From contig JAJEKV010000014.1 in the NCBI GenBank assembly GCA_021234155.1, forward strand, positions 2,536,971 through 2,600,970: a stretch of DNA of 64,000 nt, read 5' to 3'. Shown piece by piece: positions 46,462 through 56,769 of the stretch. How positions within the stretch are numbered: the first letter of the stretch is position 1; every line of letters begins with the position of its first letter. Below the pieces are notes generated by a model, which searched no databases, was not told where the DNA came from, and worked only from the letters and a program-made list of their open reading frames with translations. Made by a program: the position numbers and the translations under genes. Source of the DNA: Isoetes taiwanensis. Taxonomy: Eukaryota; Streptophyta; Lycopodiopsida; Isoetales; Isoetaceae.

Positions 46462-47929
46462 ACCATGTTCAAGTTAACATGTGTATATGCTCACTATTTT
46501 ACTTAGCATTTGCTACTTATTTGTCTTTACACAAGAGCATATTCAACCATGTTGTAAATTAAAAACTTTAGGGTTATCAAACATCAAATATGTAGAGGTA
46601 ACACCTATGTTAATTGCTAACTAATGTTGGATGCAATAGCTTTTTTTAATGTTCCTTGGAAAATAACTTAAATATTTCAGATACCTGGAATTATACATTT
46701 GTACTGTATAAAGCAAATGTTCTTATATGATTTTCGGTGTGTATTGTCACTGAACAATGTGCATGTAATTTATCATTGGAACGTTGATTTTAACTATTGT
46801 TTGTGGATGTGGTCTAGATTTGAAAGAAATTGTGCGAGTATCCGCTTCTTTATCCATGTTGGGGCAAAAAGACATGGATGCGGGTATCAAGAGGCATAAT
46901 TATGGAGCTAATGGAGCAGGGCAATGAAATCACAGTTCAAGGCCAATATTTTTTTCTTGTCTTTTAGCCTACGATAAATGTTTTCGTAAGGAAGATGACA
47001 ACTTCTAGGTAAGTTCTCTCTCTTTCTCCTCCCCCCCACCCCTCTTCTGATCAAGAACCCTGCAATGATGTTTAAAACAATGATGGAAGGGAAAGCTCAG
47101 ATAGACTTGGCATGAGATGAGCATTTTTATCTATTGCTTTGGCATATGAAACAATCAGATCTTTTGCATCTACTGATGGTTTGAGGCTAAGTATTGCCCC
47201 CCTTAAAAACTTGAACAAAGATGTCGACTACATAGTGGCTTGCAGCAAAACCAACTCGGAAGACATCATGCAAACCCAATGAGCTCCTTCATCATATTCG
47301 TCAATGATAAGAAAAAAGACCACACCCAAGGACACAAAGATGGATCAAGAAGAATACAGTAACTAGTGGTTGCTCCCTTTTGCATATATATATATATATA
47401 TATATAGAAAGAGATTTATGACTACGTCGTCTTTTCTAGGTGGCATATCAGCTTGTTATCATGGAAATATATTTATGGTTGAGGGGATTTTTTCACGAGT
47501 CAAACTCCATTTAGCTCTTGAAAAAGAACCTTCTAAGGAGAATTCTCATGGACGACTAAATCTGTAGCACTTCACATCCTTATGATAGATGTTGCACATG
47601 CCGACAGCCATGATTACCATTCCATGTGGCCATATGCGGTTTGGGTACGTTGTTTGGTGCATGTCGCGGTTTGAACTACTCCTGCCCTTCTCACTTGACT
47701 GTCTTATTTTAAGAAGGACCCAATAAGAGTATGTCACTGAAGCAAAAGAAGGTGAAGTTGTTTCACACTCTTAAAAATAAGACAATGTCTCATTTAGGTT
47801 CAGGTAGGGTCGGATAAGTTCGAATCCTTCTTTTAAGGAAAATGAAGTCTTATTTTATGCCAGGGGAATTCCCCCGCCATAAAATAAGACACCACTTATT
47901 GGTCAATCGTATTCAAAATTATAGATGGA
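46462..47929. other. Intergenic, (TA)n microsatellite
   Basis: 47383-47406 is (TA)n. No supported gene. 47750-47890 includes CTTATTTTA / TAAAATAAGAC inverted words, perhaps a small decayed fold-back. Confidence 0.4.
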
Positions 47930-48425
47930 CTTATTTTCTGATGGTTTTCACGCTACTGGTTTCATTTTTATGAAAGCAACTTCTTTTTATGTGTCTTATT
48001 TTTTTCTTTGCGGTCACAAATGGTGTCGTATATGAAATGGGACAACCATATTTTAAGACATTGTGTGAAAAGGGCCTCATTCTCGGCTCTCCAATGCTGG
48101 GTCTATAGAGATGATGTATTCGGCAATAAAGGGACCATATGAATCTCCTGGCAGCCAGCTGGGCAGCCCAAAAGTAGTGCACATGCACCTGCATTGCTAA
48201 TTCACGCCATGTGATTTTAGCTTGAGTAGAGTTTACAACTATAAAAGAAAAATAGGAACTGCAAATGAAATTGTACATTGTTGAGGTAGGAAGCTTGAGA
48301 ATGGAAAACTGTTGCTGAAAAAGTTGAGCATAGAGAGGTTTGGTCAGAAGATCTGCAAGCATATATCTAGTGGCAAGATATTTCATGGGAATGCTGTCAA
48401 CTTGAACACGTTCTCTATTGAAATG
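47930..48425 (-). pseudogene. Copia RNase H C-terminus and 3' region (downstream half)
   Basis: The minus frame reads HFNRERVQVDSIPMKYLATR then YMLADLLTKPLYAQLFQQQF: the conserved end of Ty1/Copia RNase H (HF.RE.V....i.....t....AD.lTKpL). It starts abruptly at 48425, where the 15-kb element begins. The missing upstream residues lie at 63583-63690 beyond its other end. The frame runs on without a stop through probable 3' leader or LTR sequence. Copia boundaries are not resolved. Confidence 0.9.
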
Positions 48426-48470
48426 AACAAGGTTTAAAATGAAACGCACTTATTTAAGAAGTGCGTTTGA
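48426..48470 (+). repeat. Left terminal inverted repeat
   Basis: AACAAGGTTTAAAATGAAAC and the following CGCACTTATTT match the right end. They are followed by a perfect 10-bp hairpin (AAACGCACTT..AAGTGCGTTT, 48441-48467). AAAGATTCCTTT downstream also has a counterpart near 63519. Confidence 0.85.
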
Positions 48471-49189
48471 AAGATTCCTTTATAAAAATGGAAAACTTGA
48501 AAAAAAACACACAAAATAGGGAGCAAAATAGATTGTTGAGCAATTAGCATTCGGAATCCCCGCAAAAAAGCAACATTTTTGAAGCCTTTTCATTTTTAAA
48601 AGAGGGCAAAAAAAAAAAATGCTTGTTTTGAGGAGAGAGAACTCAGTAAGTATTTATTGTTAAAAACAGAAGGAAATATAGTTTGTCTTTTTGCAAGCTT
48701 AATATAAGTACTAAGAAAATCAAACATTAGAAAGACAAAGAGTGTGAAATCATGGAGCAAGAAAGAGTTGTTTTAATTAAGTATTGTTGAAGAGACAAAG
48801 CTTTCAATTTAAAAATCTTCATCAAAATAAATTATAATAATACTTAGCACGCTTTTACAATGAAAGTAGTTAAGAACTCTCGTCAGATAAATTTATACGA
48901 GAGGTGGGAGAGGTGGCTCTTCGGTCCCACGAGGACTCTCAAGCCCCTTAGGATCCGGCTCTTGCGAAGCTTACAGCAGCGAGGCGCCTCCCGATTTGAG
49001 TCCTACCGGACAAAGGCGGTTTCTCCGGCTCGGGCACCACGGTCCCAAGTCGACAAACTCCACCTCCTCATCTCTTCTTCTTAAGTAAGTGGAGGTTTGT
49101 ATTTACGTATAAGTGCCTTTAACATCGGCACCGTTCTTTGCTCCGGTTCCTCATTTTCATCGGGGAAAGGATTCACAAGAGCTCGATGA

Positions 49190-49571
49190 AACTTACTTTA
49201 TACGGGTCTATGTCGATGGAGGCGACATTTAGCGCCTTAAGGGCAAGCTGGCATGGTGCACGAACCGGAGAATGCATCTAAGATCCGGTCTCGTGGTGAG
49301 AAAACCAGCGTATCAAATTATTAATAAAGCTATGGCTACGATAATGGGACACCACAGCGCCTTGTCGGCGTGGGTCTCTTAATTTCGCGAGCAATTGGGA
49401 ACCGAAAAGCATTGCAAGGAGGAGTCTTCTCATTAGCGGTGTTGAAATGGACCATGGTTTTTGGCATCCGCCGTAAAAACCTATATGAAAATGCTCGAAA
49501 TAACTCACTAAGCGCGGACCACCACCATGACCCCTTGACGTTTGTTTTAAGCCCGCCAAACAAGACAACAA
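49190..49571 (-). CDS. C-terminal exon: AdoMet motif of the methyltransferase
   Basis: From an intron full of palindromes the frame resumes near 49571. It runs through SELFRAFSYRFLRRMPKTMV and NEKTPPCNAFRFPIAREIKR, then (one frame change) SHSFINNLIRWFSHHETG and LDAFSGSCTMPA, then (another frame change) LALKALNVASIDIDPYK, ending at a possible donor (AAA|GTAAG). The final DAFSGS..ID.D series is the classical FxGxG-type motif I, with Cys-Thr where GTT is usual. A further open stretch (about 49081-48970) may be the last exon. Confidence 0.55.
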
Positions 49572-52294
49572 CTAAATATTAGTAAAATGAAAACAAGGAA
49601 AATAAGTTAGCCCAAGTAGTGTGGCGGTATAAATTTATACCAGGGGTTGCCTTTGTCAGATAAATTTATACCACGGCGGCAAGTCCGTATAAATTTATAC
49701 AAACATTGCCTTGCCATTTAAATTTAAACCTTAGGGCAGTTGTGGTATAAATTCATACCGTGGAGTTACTAAAAAGAAAAGCGGTGAATGTAAAGCTTAC
49801 CAAACGCAGTTTTCGAAGCCGGCGTTACAGACAGCTCCCATAGGTTTAAGCACCGACATCGTCTGTAGGTCTGGAATGGAAAATGATGACCCTCCGGTTA
49901 GCGAGATAAGGTGAATTCCTTCAAAGCCATCCAAAAAGAGTGGACTTGCGTGCGTGAAAGCCTCCTCGTCAAAAGCGCTGTCCTTAATTTTGAAACCATA
50001 GGGAATATCTGCAATGCATAATGTAAAATTCTGCTTGTCCAAAAGTGTCCCCAACGTTGTGCAGTCACCCTGAACAACTCTGTACATGCAGTCCTGACCA
50101 AACGTTGTAAATCTTTCATAAGAAGTGTCAAAGCCGCTAGTGGCGACCTCTTTCCCCTGCTCGATTGCCTTAAGTCTCGCCTCTCTTCCTTGGCCCTCTG
50201 AACCAGGTTTAAAATCCGGGCGGGTAGCCCCTTTTTCTTGTTCAGAAGAATACCGTGAGAAAAAGGCACAAACACGTAACATATTTTTAGCAAAACTTAC
50301 CCGACCCTTTGAAGTTAACAGCGTGCTCTCGATGATACTATCGCTGGTACAACTTGGGTATAGAAGCTTGCACTCCTCCCAGTCCTCTAGGTTTAGCCGC
50401 TTCATTAACTTCATTTTGGCGGTGACAATGTCTTTCGATCGCAAAGAGAAACATGTTGTAAGACCGAAAAAATGTAGAAAAAACAGGGCATTGCAAATGA
50501 GGCTTACGTCTTAGCTTCCTTGGCCATTTCGTCTAATGTGAATTCCTTGGCCACGACTTTTTCCAAAAGGCGAACAAAAATTTCTTTGCTTTTTTAGACC
50601 AGAATCGCTGCGCCCGTGGTACAATGCTCATATTTTTTGTTTTGATTCTCCACCTTTTTGGTTTTTTCTGCGGAGTCGCTTTTGTTCTTTAAGCTCACCA
50701 TCTTGAACATACAAAAAATTCTTTCTTGAAGATCCCACACCTGTAAATGGACAAACGCCATTAGTTTAGTGTTGCATGGCGTAAGAGAATATGTTGCACA
50801 ATCTACTGTCTAAATGCGCACGGTGACTAGTCACGGTATAAATTTATTAGCGTAAGGGCGCGGTATAAATTTATACCGCGACTAGTCACGATATAAATTT
50901 ATACCGTGCCCGGCACTTGTAACCACGATAAACATACTACAAAACACAGAAAGAAAGCATTTACTTACTTGACCATCTCTGAATGCCAGCTGAAAGTAGT
51001 TATCGTATTGCTTTACTGCCATAATGGGCTTCTTATCAGAGTCATAACCGAGGCAACACTGTCACTGGGCTTCCTCAAGCTCCTCGCAGACTTGTTCTTT
51101 TGCTTTTTAAAATCCTCTCCATGCATTTGTTTAAATTCCACGACTACTCCGGTGCATGAAACGGATCTTGTCTATTAAACTCATTTTTAATCTGAAGTCA
51201 TTGTAGATTATGACTCCACGGCAATGACTTTTGCTTCTTCATCCATTACACCCACGTATATATGCGCTTCCACGCTCTTCCACACTTTCTACTTTCTTCC
51301 TTTGCTAGTTCTTTTCCTTGCCTTGTAACTATGTGTGCCTCCAAGAACGTAGTATGTGTAATCTTGAAGTCGGCCTTCTTGTAATCTTTTAGTTGGTTGC
51401 CTTGACTCACATCCCACTATAACAACTAGTGGCGACACATGGGCCACGAGGATTCCTCCTCATTCTTTGTTTCGGTATAGCCACATGTGCGCGATACTGA
51501 CTTCCGGACCTGTAGCACTCTGACCCCATCTTCATTTTTAGGTGGCCTCTTAATAGTGCTCAATGTCAAAGAAATAGTTTGCTTAAGCAGTTTAGTGTCA
51601 TTCACCCGCTTGAGAATAGCACTTGACTTATCTGCGGGCTTCACAACAATATTTGCTCCAGGAGCCTTCTGAAGAGCTTCTGTTGACTCCTCTAAAGTCA
51701 AGGACTTTGTGGTTCTAGACTTCTTTTTTGTGGGAGCCTGTGTATCTACTACCAGGGAATGCTTCCTACCCTTTCCCTTTGTTACCACTGGTTCCTCCTC
51801 TTCCTCTTCTTCTTCTATTTCCTCGTCCTTCTCTTCCTCTTCGTTTAAGAATTACTTACATAGCCGCTCTTATAATTTTCAGACATATAGTCATGCACGT
51901 CTTTGGGTTTGCACATGCTTATTCTAAGCATTTTACTATTAAGAACATAGAAGACTTCCCCTTTGTCATGCATGCACTTCATTAATATTTCATCATCGTC
52001 CTCTGTAGCAACAAGGTTTTCAATTTCACCGGCAGGGTAATAATCATCAGACTTGTACTTGCCCTTCCCTGATTGATGGCACAAGTAAAGGCACGATTGG
52101 GTTTGCTCTCTCTTGTGCCCCCGTGGACGCATTTCACGCCCCGGTCTTTTCAGCCAGTAATAATACGTGGCTCTCTTGGGTGCAACCTTTGATGATTGGC
52201 CCTTGTGTACAAACTTGATCTTGGGGCTGGAAAAAGCGTAAAAAAACCCCATTTTTATGCAAGAAACAGAACCTTTTTCGATTTTTTGTAACAC
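49190..52294 (-). CDS. Beta-class DNA amino-methyltransferase-like gene (multi-exon)
   Basis: Exons on the minus strand, 5' to 3': ~52294-51845, ~51850-51426, ~51090-50965, 50740-50508, ~50436-49800, 49571-~49190. The 3' exons carry a bacterial-type amino-methyltransferase in the permuted (beta) order: a GDC..L segment and catalytic DIPYG first, then SHSFINNLIRWFSHHETGS and the AdoMet-binding LDAFSGS (49261-49281) near the C-terminus, then VASIDIDPYK. Such enzymes methylate N4-cytosine or N6-adenine in DNA. Eukaryotic N4-cytosine enzymes of bacterial type are known (bdelloid rotifers; I also recall Marchantia). Breaks seen: a stop at about 50590, a frameshift just after LDAFSGS, and unclear splice sites. 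Whether it is functional is open. Position inside the 15-kb transposon suggests cargo. Confidence 0.6.
49800..50436 (-). CDS. Catalytic exon of the methyltransferase (DIPYG)
   Basis: An open frame of ~212 codons: a basic, Lys/Arg-rich N-terminal part, then CMYRVVQGDCTTLGTLL, FTLCIADIPYGFKI (DIPYG at 50009-49995), then a beta/alpha region to a donor (TTTG|GTAAGC). GD..e.L..l.....l...DPPYg is the target-recognition and catalytic pattern of DNA amino-methyltransferases. The second residue is Ile instead of Pro. A plausible acceptor at the 5' side reads TTTCTCTTTGCG|ATCG, one base short of CAG. Confidence 0.65.
50508..50740 (-). CDS. Coiled-coil-like middle exon
   Basis: Between acceptor TTTACAG|GTGTGG and donor AAGAC|GTAAGC, the frame reads VWDLQERIFCMFKMVSLKNK, then a Lys-rich segment, one TAA (about 50590), then IFVRLLEKVVAKEFTLDEMA. 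Charged and helical, likely coiled coil. The single stop lies at CTAAAAAAG, so it may be a homopolymer or basecall error. Confidence 0.45.
51426..52294 (-). CDS. N-terminal exons of the methyltransferase-like gene
   Basis: 51845-52294 encodes a basic then Cys/Tyr-rich region (TYYYWLKRPGREMRPRGHKR, SCLYLCHQSGKGKYKSDDYY) followed by PAGEIENLVATEDDDEILMK and GEVFYVLNSKMLRISMCKPK. 51426-51850 continues with a long Glu/Asp tract (about 51790-51840) and nuclear-type basic segments (KGKGRKHS, PTKKKSRTTK). No named domain recognised. The composition fits a nuclear chromatin-associated protein. Confidence 0.45.
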
Positions 52295-52456
52295 AAAAAC
52301 AGTAAAAACAGAGGCTAAAAGGGCATAAAATCCACACTAAATTGACACTTTATTTGTGTCATTTAAGCTTGAAACGCAACAATATTACTAAAATATTAAG
52401 GTTCGGGACAATTCTTTAAGCACTAGACACCAAAAATTCCGAAATGGTAATGGATC

Positions 52457-52662
52457 GGTATTAATTTATACGCCCCGAGCACGAGCGGTATAAATTTATA
52501 CCGTTCCAGAACACAGTCGGTATAAATTTATACGCCCAGTTAACGGCGGTATAAATTTATACCGCTCGAGAACCAATCGGGCGGTATAAATTTATACCGC
52601 TTCGTGTTTCTGGGCTTATAAATTTATACCGATCCCGAGCCATATCGGTATAAATTTATACC
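52457..52662. promoter_or_regulatory. Regular array of seven palindromes, ~32-bp period
   Basis: Seven copies of GGTATAAATTTATACC (start positions 52457, 52487, 52519, 52548, 52583, 52615, 52647) at 29-35-bp spacing, about three helical turns. The 14-19-bp spacers differ in sequence but are mostly GC-rich. It lies upstream of the methyltransferase-like gene and ahead of the divergent plus-strand ORF at 53118. The geometry suggests a cooperative DNA-binding site or a transposase/regulator operator; the role is inferred. Confidence 0.7.
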
Positions 52663-53117
52663 GTGGGCTTTTACACTCTAACAGATTAAAACAAAAAAGA
52701 GAAACTAGAGAAAGACGGATAGTAGACTTACGTGGCCATGATAAAGTATAGACTGTTATATAGGCGTTAGGAGGAGAGCAAATAAGGGGGTATATAAGCC
52801 GCACCATGGAGCCTTCGACTCGAAGCTGCATTACATAGAAAATAGAATTGGCGGTAGCCCGGGCTTAAGTACCTCGCTAAGTGTCGATTTTGTATAGCGC
52901 TTCTCCATAAAGTTTTTCAATACAAATTAATGCGTGAGTTTTTAGGTATAAATTTATCACGCTTTTACGTTCTATATTTACCCTCCCTCGTATAAATTTA
53001 TACCATCTCGTATAAATTTATCTGGTCTAATTATAGTTTTTTCTTCCACTGTATAAAATTTATACCATCTCGTGTAAATTCACGTCTGTTTATTACGTAG
53101 GTATAAATTTATACGGT

Positions 53118-53648
53118 GTGGCGCTAACTTTCGAAAGGTATGGCTCGAGAAAAAAAGCTATGAGCCTCAACTCTGTTTCGCGGGCTTCCTCCTGCAATGA
53201 CTTTCACACCTCCTCAGCGAGACACGAAGTAGCCCGCGAATATTCTACCTCCGGCATTCAAACCCCGACTCACGTTGAGTTTACTCCAGCACGACCACCT
53301 CGGCTTCCACCACCAGTTCAATTTACTCCACCACACCCTGCTCCTGAACGTCGTTTGCCCCCACCAATGCGTTTTACTCCACCACAGGCTAGAGAGCTCA
53401 TACTACCTCCTCCAGTTCATTTTAGTACGTCGCCCATAGTCCACCGCAGGCTCCCTCCCCGGAGGCAAATCACGCCAACTCCATCCATTTCGCTAAATGG
53501 TACTACAACAAGTGGGAGCAGTCACACGCAACTCCTGTGTTCTACGACACTTCAGGAGCTGGTCAACTACGTCACCAACCTCGATTACTTTTTCCCAGAG
53601 AGAGGGAAAGCACCTCCCCCCAGGACACCAACACATAACTACCATTAA
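53118..53648 (+). CDS. Proline-rich ORF with internal repeats
   Basis: A 176-codon ORF starting just after the last palindrome. The middle part repeats a unit of roughly RLPPPVQFTPPHPAPE / RLPPPMRFTPPQARE / ILPPPVHFSTSP four times, then a short C-terminus with TTLQELVNYVTNLDYFFPER. No known domain. The stop codon falls inside a fold-back element that starts at 53627, so the true C-terminus may have been replaced. It could be a transposon accessory protein or a low-complexity host fragment. Confidence 0.45.
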   Translation: MALTFERYGSRKKAMSLNSVSRASSCNDFHTSSARHEVAREYSTSGIQTPTHVEFTPARPPRLPPPVQFTPPHPAPERRLPPPMRFTPPQARELILPPPVHFSTSPIVHRRLPPRRQITPTPSISLNGTTTSGSSHTQLLCSTTLQELVNYVTNLDYFFPERGKAPPPRTPTHNYH

Positions 53649-54076
53649 CATTAATTAACACAAACCATTGGGTCCAACACATTTAAATTAAAATCCCCCT
53701 TAAACCCCCTTTGGTTTGGGTGCATATTCACACGGGGGGTGACTCCGGGCAACGAGCCACGTTGGATAGGCATATTCACCCCTTATTCCTTAATCTACAT
53801 CGCATTACACAAAGTTCCTCGTTTGTGGGGGTATGGATGTACAAAAATTGTTATCTTGTATAACAAGATTTATAAAATACTATAAGATTTTAGGCAATAT
53901 ACTATATGATTTTTGATTTTTATGCGTGCAAAACATAATTATAAGGCTCTCACGCCCCACGCCACCCCCGTGTGAATATGCACCCAAACCAAAGGGGGTT
54001 TAAGGGGGATTTTAATTTAAATGTGTTGGACCCAATGGTTTGTGTTAATTAATGTTAATGGTAGTTATGTGTTGGT
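53627..54076. mobile_element. Fold-back element with ~115-bp near-perfect TIRs
   Basis: ACCAACACATAACTACCATT at 53627 recurs inverted, ending at 54076, and pairing continues inward for about 115 bp with hardly a mismatch (to CACACGGGGG near 53738 / 53970). The unpaired centre is ~230 bp, AT-rich and non-coding. High arm identity indicates recent origin. No target duplication is clear. It is nested in the 15-kb element. Confidence 0.85.
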
Positions 54077-56769
54077 TGTTATATTAAAAAAAATTTTGGG
54101 CCCTTCGGGCCCTAACAAAAGCAAACATAGGTAAATTTTAAGGACCTATATATTAATTACTAAGAAGCTTGGATATTCTAGTTGAACACATGTATAAGAG
54201 GGCATGGTTCATGCTAGAACATGGATTAGTTCCAAGAGGAACACGCAATTTGTCCAATATAAAGATAGCAAGAATATATTTAACATTGACCTATGAGTGT
54301 ATGACAAAATATTGGTTAACATATCTTTTGAAAAGCCTCCAAATGTTCTCTATAGTCACACCTAGATCTGTTTGAAAACTCCTATGATCTTCTTTCTAAA
54401 AGCATGAAATAATCTGTCCATGCATATGTGCTCCATGTTGGCTAGTGTTGCTCCTAGCATTGTATACTGTAGAATGTAAAATAGATGCTATATTCGATAT
54501 TTTTGGGGGACCACATACAAATCCTTGTGATATAAAATATCAATTTCATTGTGTTGATCATTTCTTTTTGCTTCCTGAAAATATCCAAGTTGGAGCGCAA
54601 AGCACCAGAATAAAGAATTTATATAATGCATTAACAAAGGTCACATGGAAGGCAATATTCGTATTTCTTTAGATGCTCCCCGGTTAAGTTGCCTTAAAAG
54701 CGACCTGCAAACTCGAGTAAACATCAATACTACATTAATTCACAAAAAAGACATCTTATTTCAAAGAAGACAGTCAGGGACCTTCTTTGTGTGCACTTAA
54801 AGAGCAAAGATTTCACATTTGTAGTGTTCAAGTGAGCCAGTTCTGGAACAATAAACAAACTGTGGTTTAGTCACAATCTCTTACCAACAGCAATTGGGTG
54901 AATCGAGGCAATTGGGTGAATCAACGCTATACTCAAGAATATCTTCGTGAATAGGAATGTATGGCACCCAATCCATTTTCATCTCTTTCATTGGAACAAT
55001 CATCTCTCCTTCCATTTGCACGCGGACTTTATGCCAACCTTATCCGATGGCGGATATGGTGATGTTACCTACATGAACGTAAAGCACACGCGTGCTTAAA
55101 TTATCCAAGTAGCAAACATTGTTAATTGGCATTTTTCCACTTCTGACCACAACAATTTGGAATATATATGAATTGCATTGCATTTTTGGAAATCCATGAA
55201 TTGGGCTGCAGATGTCATTTGGAAACAAGCATATGGATGTATCGGACATGCATAATGAAAGAACATTCTTGATCGTAAAGCTTGACTTACGCTTGAGTGC
55301 AGCCAAATAAATACGTCTGTTTTTCTATTCAAAACGCCACCTTCTTCAAATGCACTCTGGAAGAAACATGTCCGTAAATAGGCATGCATACAAATTGGGG
55401 GCTAAATTCTAACATATCCAAATGAAATGGATTGTAATGGATAGAGATCAAAAACCTTCATGGCCGAAGATGTGCCCAGAACAGGTTGAAACCAAATAGT
55501 CCATGGCAAAGAATAGATGCACCAACTCAAATGGCCAAAAAAGATAAGACCCAAGGAAGCCTCGATTCATAAGTGAAACCAATCTGCAGACTATTAGGTC
55601 TGCGGTTTTTTTAGCTTTTAAAATGAGAAGCGGCAAAAGAAAGGACCAAAAATACGAAGTTCCCATTGGTTCGCCCTGCTTATTTATTAGCACAACTGCA
55701 TTCTCCTCAGAAAGATGCACAAGAGGATGTTGCCTGCCCACCTCTAATATCCGCAAGGCCGGTTGTTTTGATGGTTCAAGAGAACTCGCAAAAGATCTCG
55801 CTCAAAGTTATGCGTTTTACGGAAAAATCATACTTTCATGTCACTTTGCCCCGACCTTAGAAGCAATTAGTATTTGCGATTGAGAGAAACATTTCTCCGT
55901 GCAAAGCAACTGTACAATCAAAGTATAGATAGCATGGGGAATCCTTAACCCGAATCGGTAATGCCTGTACGCCCGGTCGAGGTGGTTGATATTTAACTCC
56001 CAACTTCAGAACAAAAAGACACGGTTCAACTACATTAAGCTTACCACGTGAATGTATTCAACTATCACAAAGAACAAGAGATTGAGCATCCACCGCCATT
56101 AGCTCCTCAACAACAAGAAATACTTCATTCATTACACTTCCTTAGGTGACACAACAGGACTAGACCCCTAGAAACCCGCAACCTGGGTTACGGCAATGGT
56201 TCGCGTCTTTGTCATTCTTCTCGACGGTGACAAATTAATGCACCAATCCATTTCTCTCTACATCCAAATCGTTGCCCTTACGAAAAAGACTTAGCCATAG
56301 TTCTATCTAACTGGAATTGTCTCTCGAGGTACTCGTCCACTTAATTTGACCGCCATCGCTTCTTTTTGGCAATAAACTCCTTGATCTTCCTGTCTAGCCC
56401 TTGCATCATCGAAAAATTACCTACCATGGATTGTATCCGAGGTTCTAGCTCTTCCAAAGAAAGGAAGCCTACGTATGAGCTTGCATGTAAACATTTGCCT
56501 AGCGAGAACCAAATGGAAAAAATGATACCCACCAGCTGAAGAATAGTGTAGCTCTTCTTCCCCAAATCATTTCCACATAAACCAGAAGCAAGCCCTATGT
56601 TTGACTTATCTCTGATAATAAAAATGCCCTAATCCACACAACCCTAAAAAAACCCTAAAAATAATGGGAGGATATTACAAAAAAGCCCCCCACCGAGGAT
56701 TTGCCCCTTTTCTAAAATCAAGCGGCTAACAAAAGGGTGCACTCTAGAAATACTATTTAGTACACCTGG
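54077..56769. other. Non-coding interior of the 15-kb element
   Basis: No recognised gene. Frames at 55040-55389 (-), 55448-55756 (-), 55623-55883 (+) and 56341-56565 (-) overlap one another and lack domains. Pyrimidine/AG junctions hint at decayed spliced transposon sequence. Confidence 0.35.

Larger units (their letters stand above)
48881..53116. repeat. Dispersed GGTATAAATTTATACC palindromes
   Basis: About 20 exact or near copies of a 16-bp palindrome, all within this stretch and none elsewhere in the window. They occur at 48886, in clusters at 49626-49760, 50835-50906, 52457-52662 and 52945-53116. The first clusters lie in introns of the methyltransferase-like gene; the last two lie between it and the ORF at 53118. 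The core TATAAATTTATA is TATA-box-like on both strands. Confidence 0.9.

Noticed and set aside
52457-52662. CRISPR-like array (regular repeats with unique spacers)
   Set aside because: Repeats are 16-bp palindromes with 14-19-bp spacers in plant nuclear DNA, no cas genes, and copies are also scattered in introns.
55040-55883. Overlapping ORFs as genes in the 15-kb element
   Set aside because: Mutually overlapping on both strands, no motif, no convincing splice borders.
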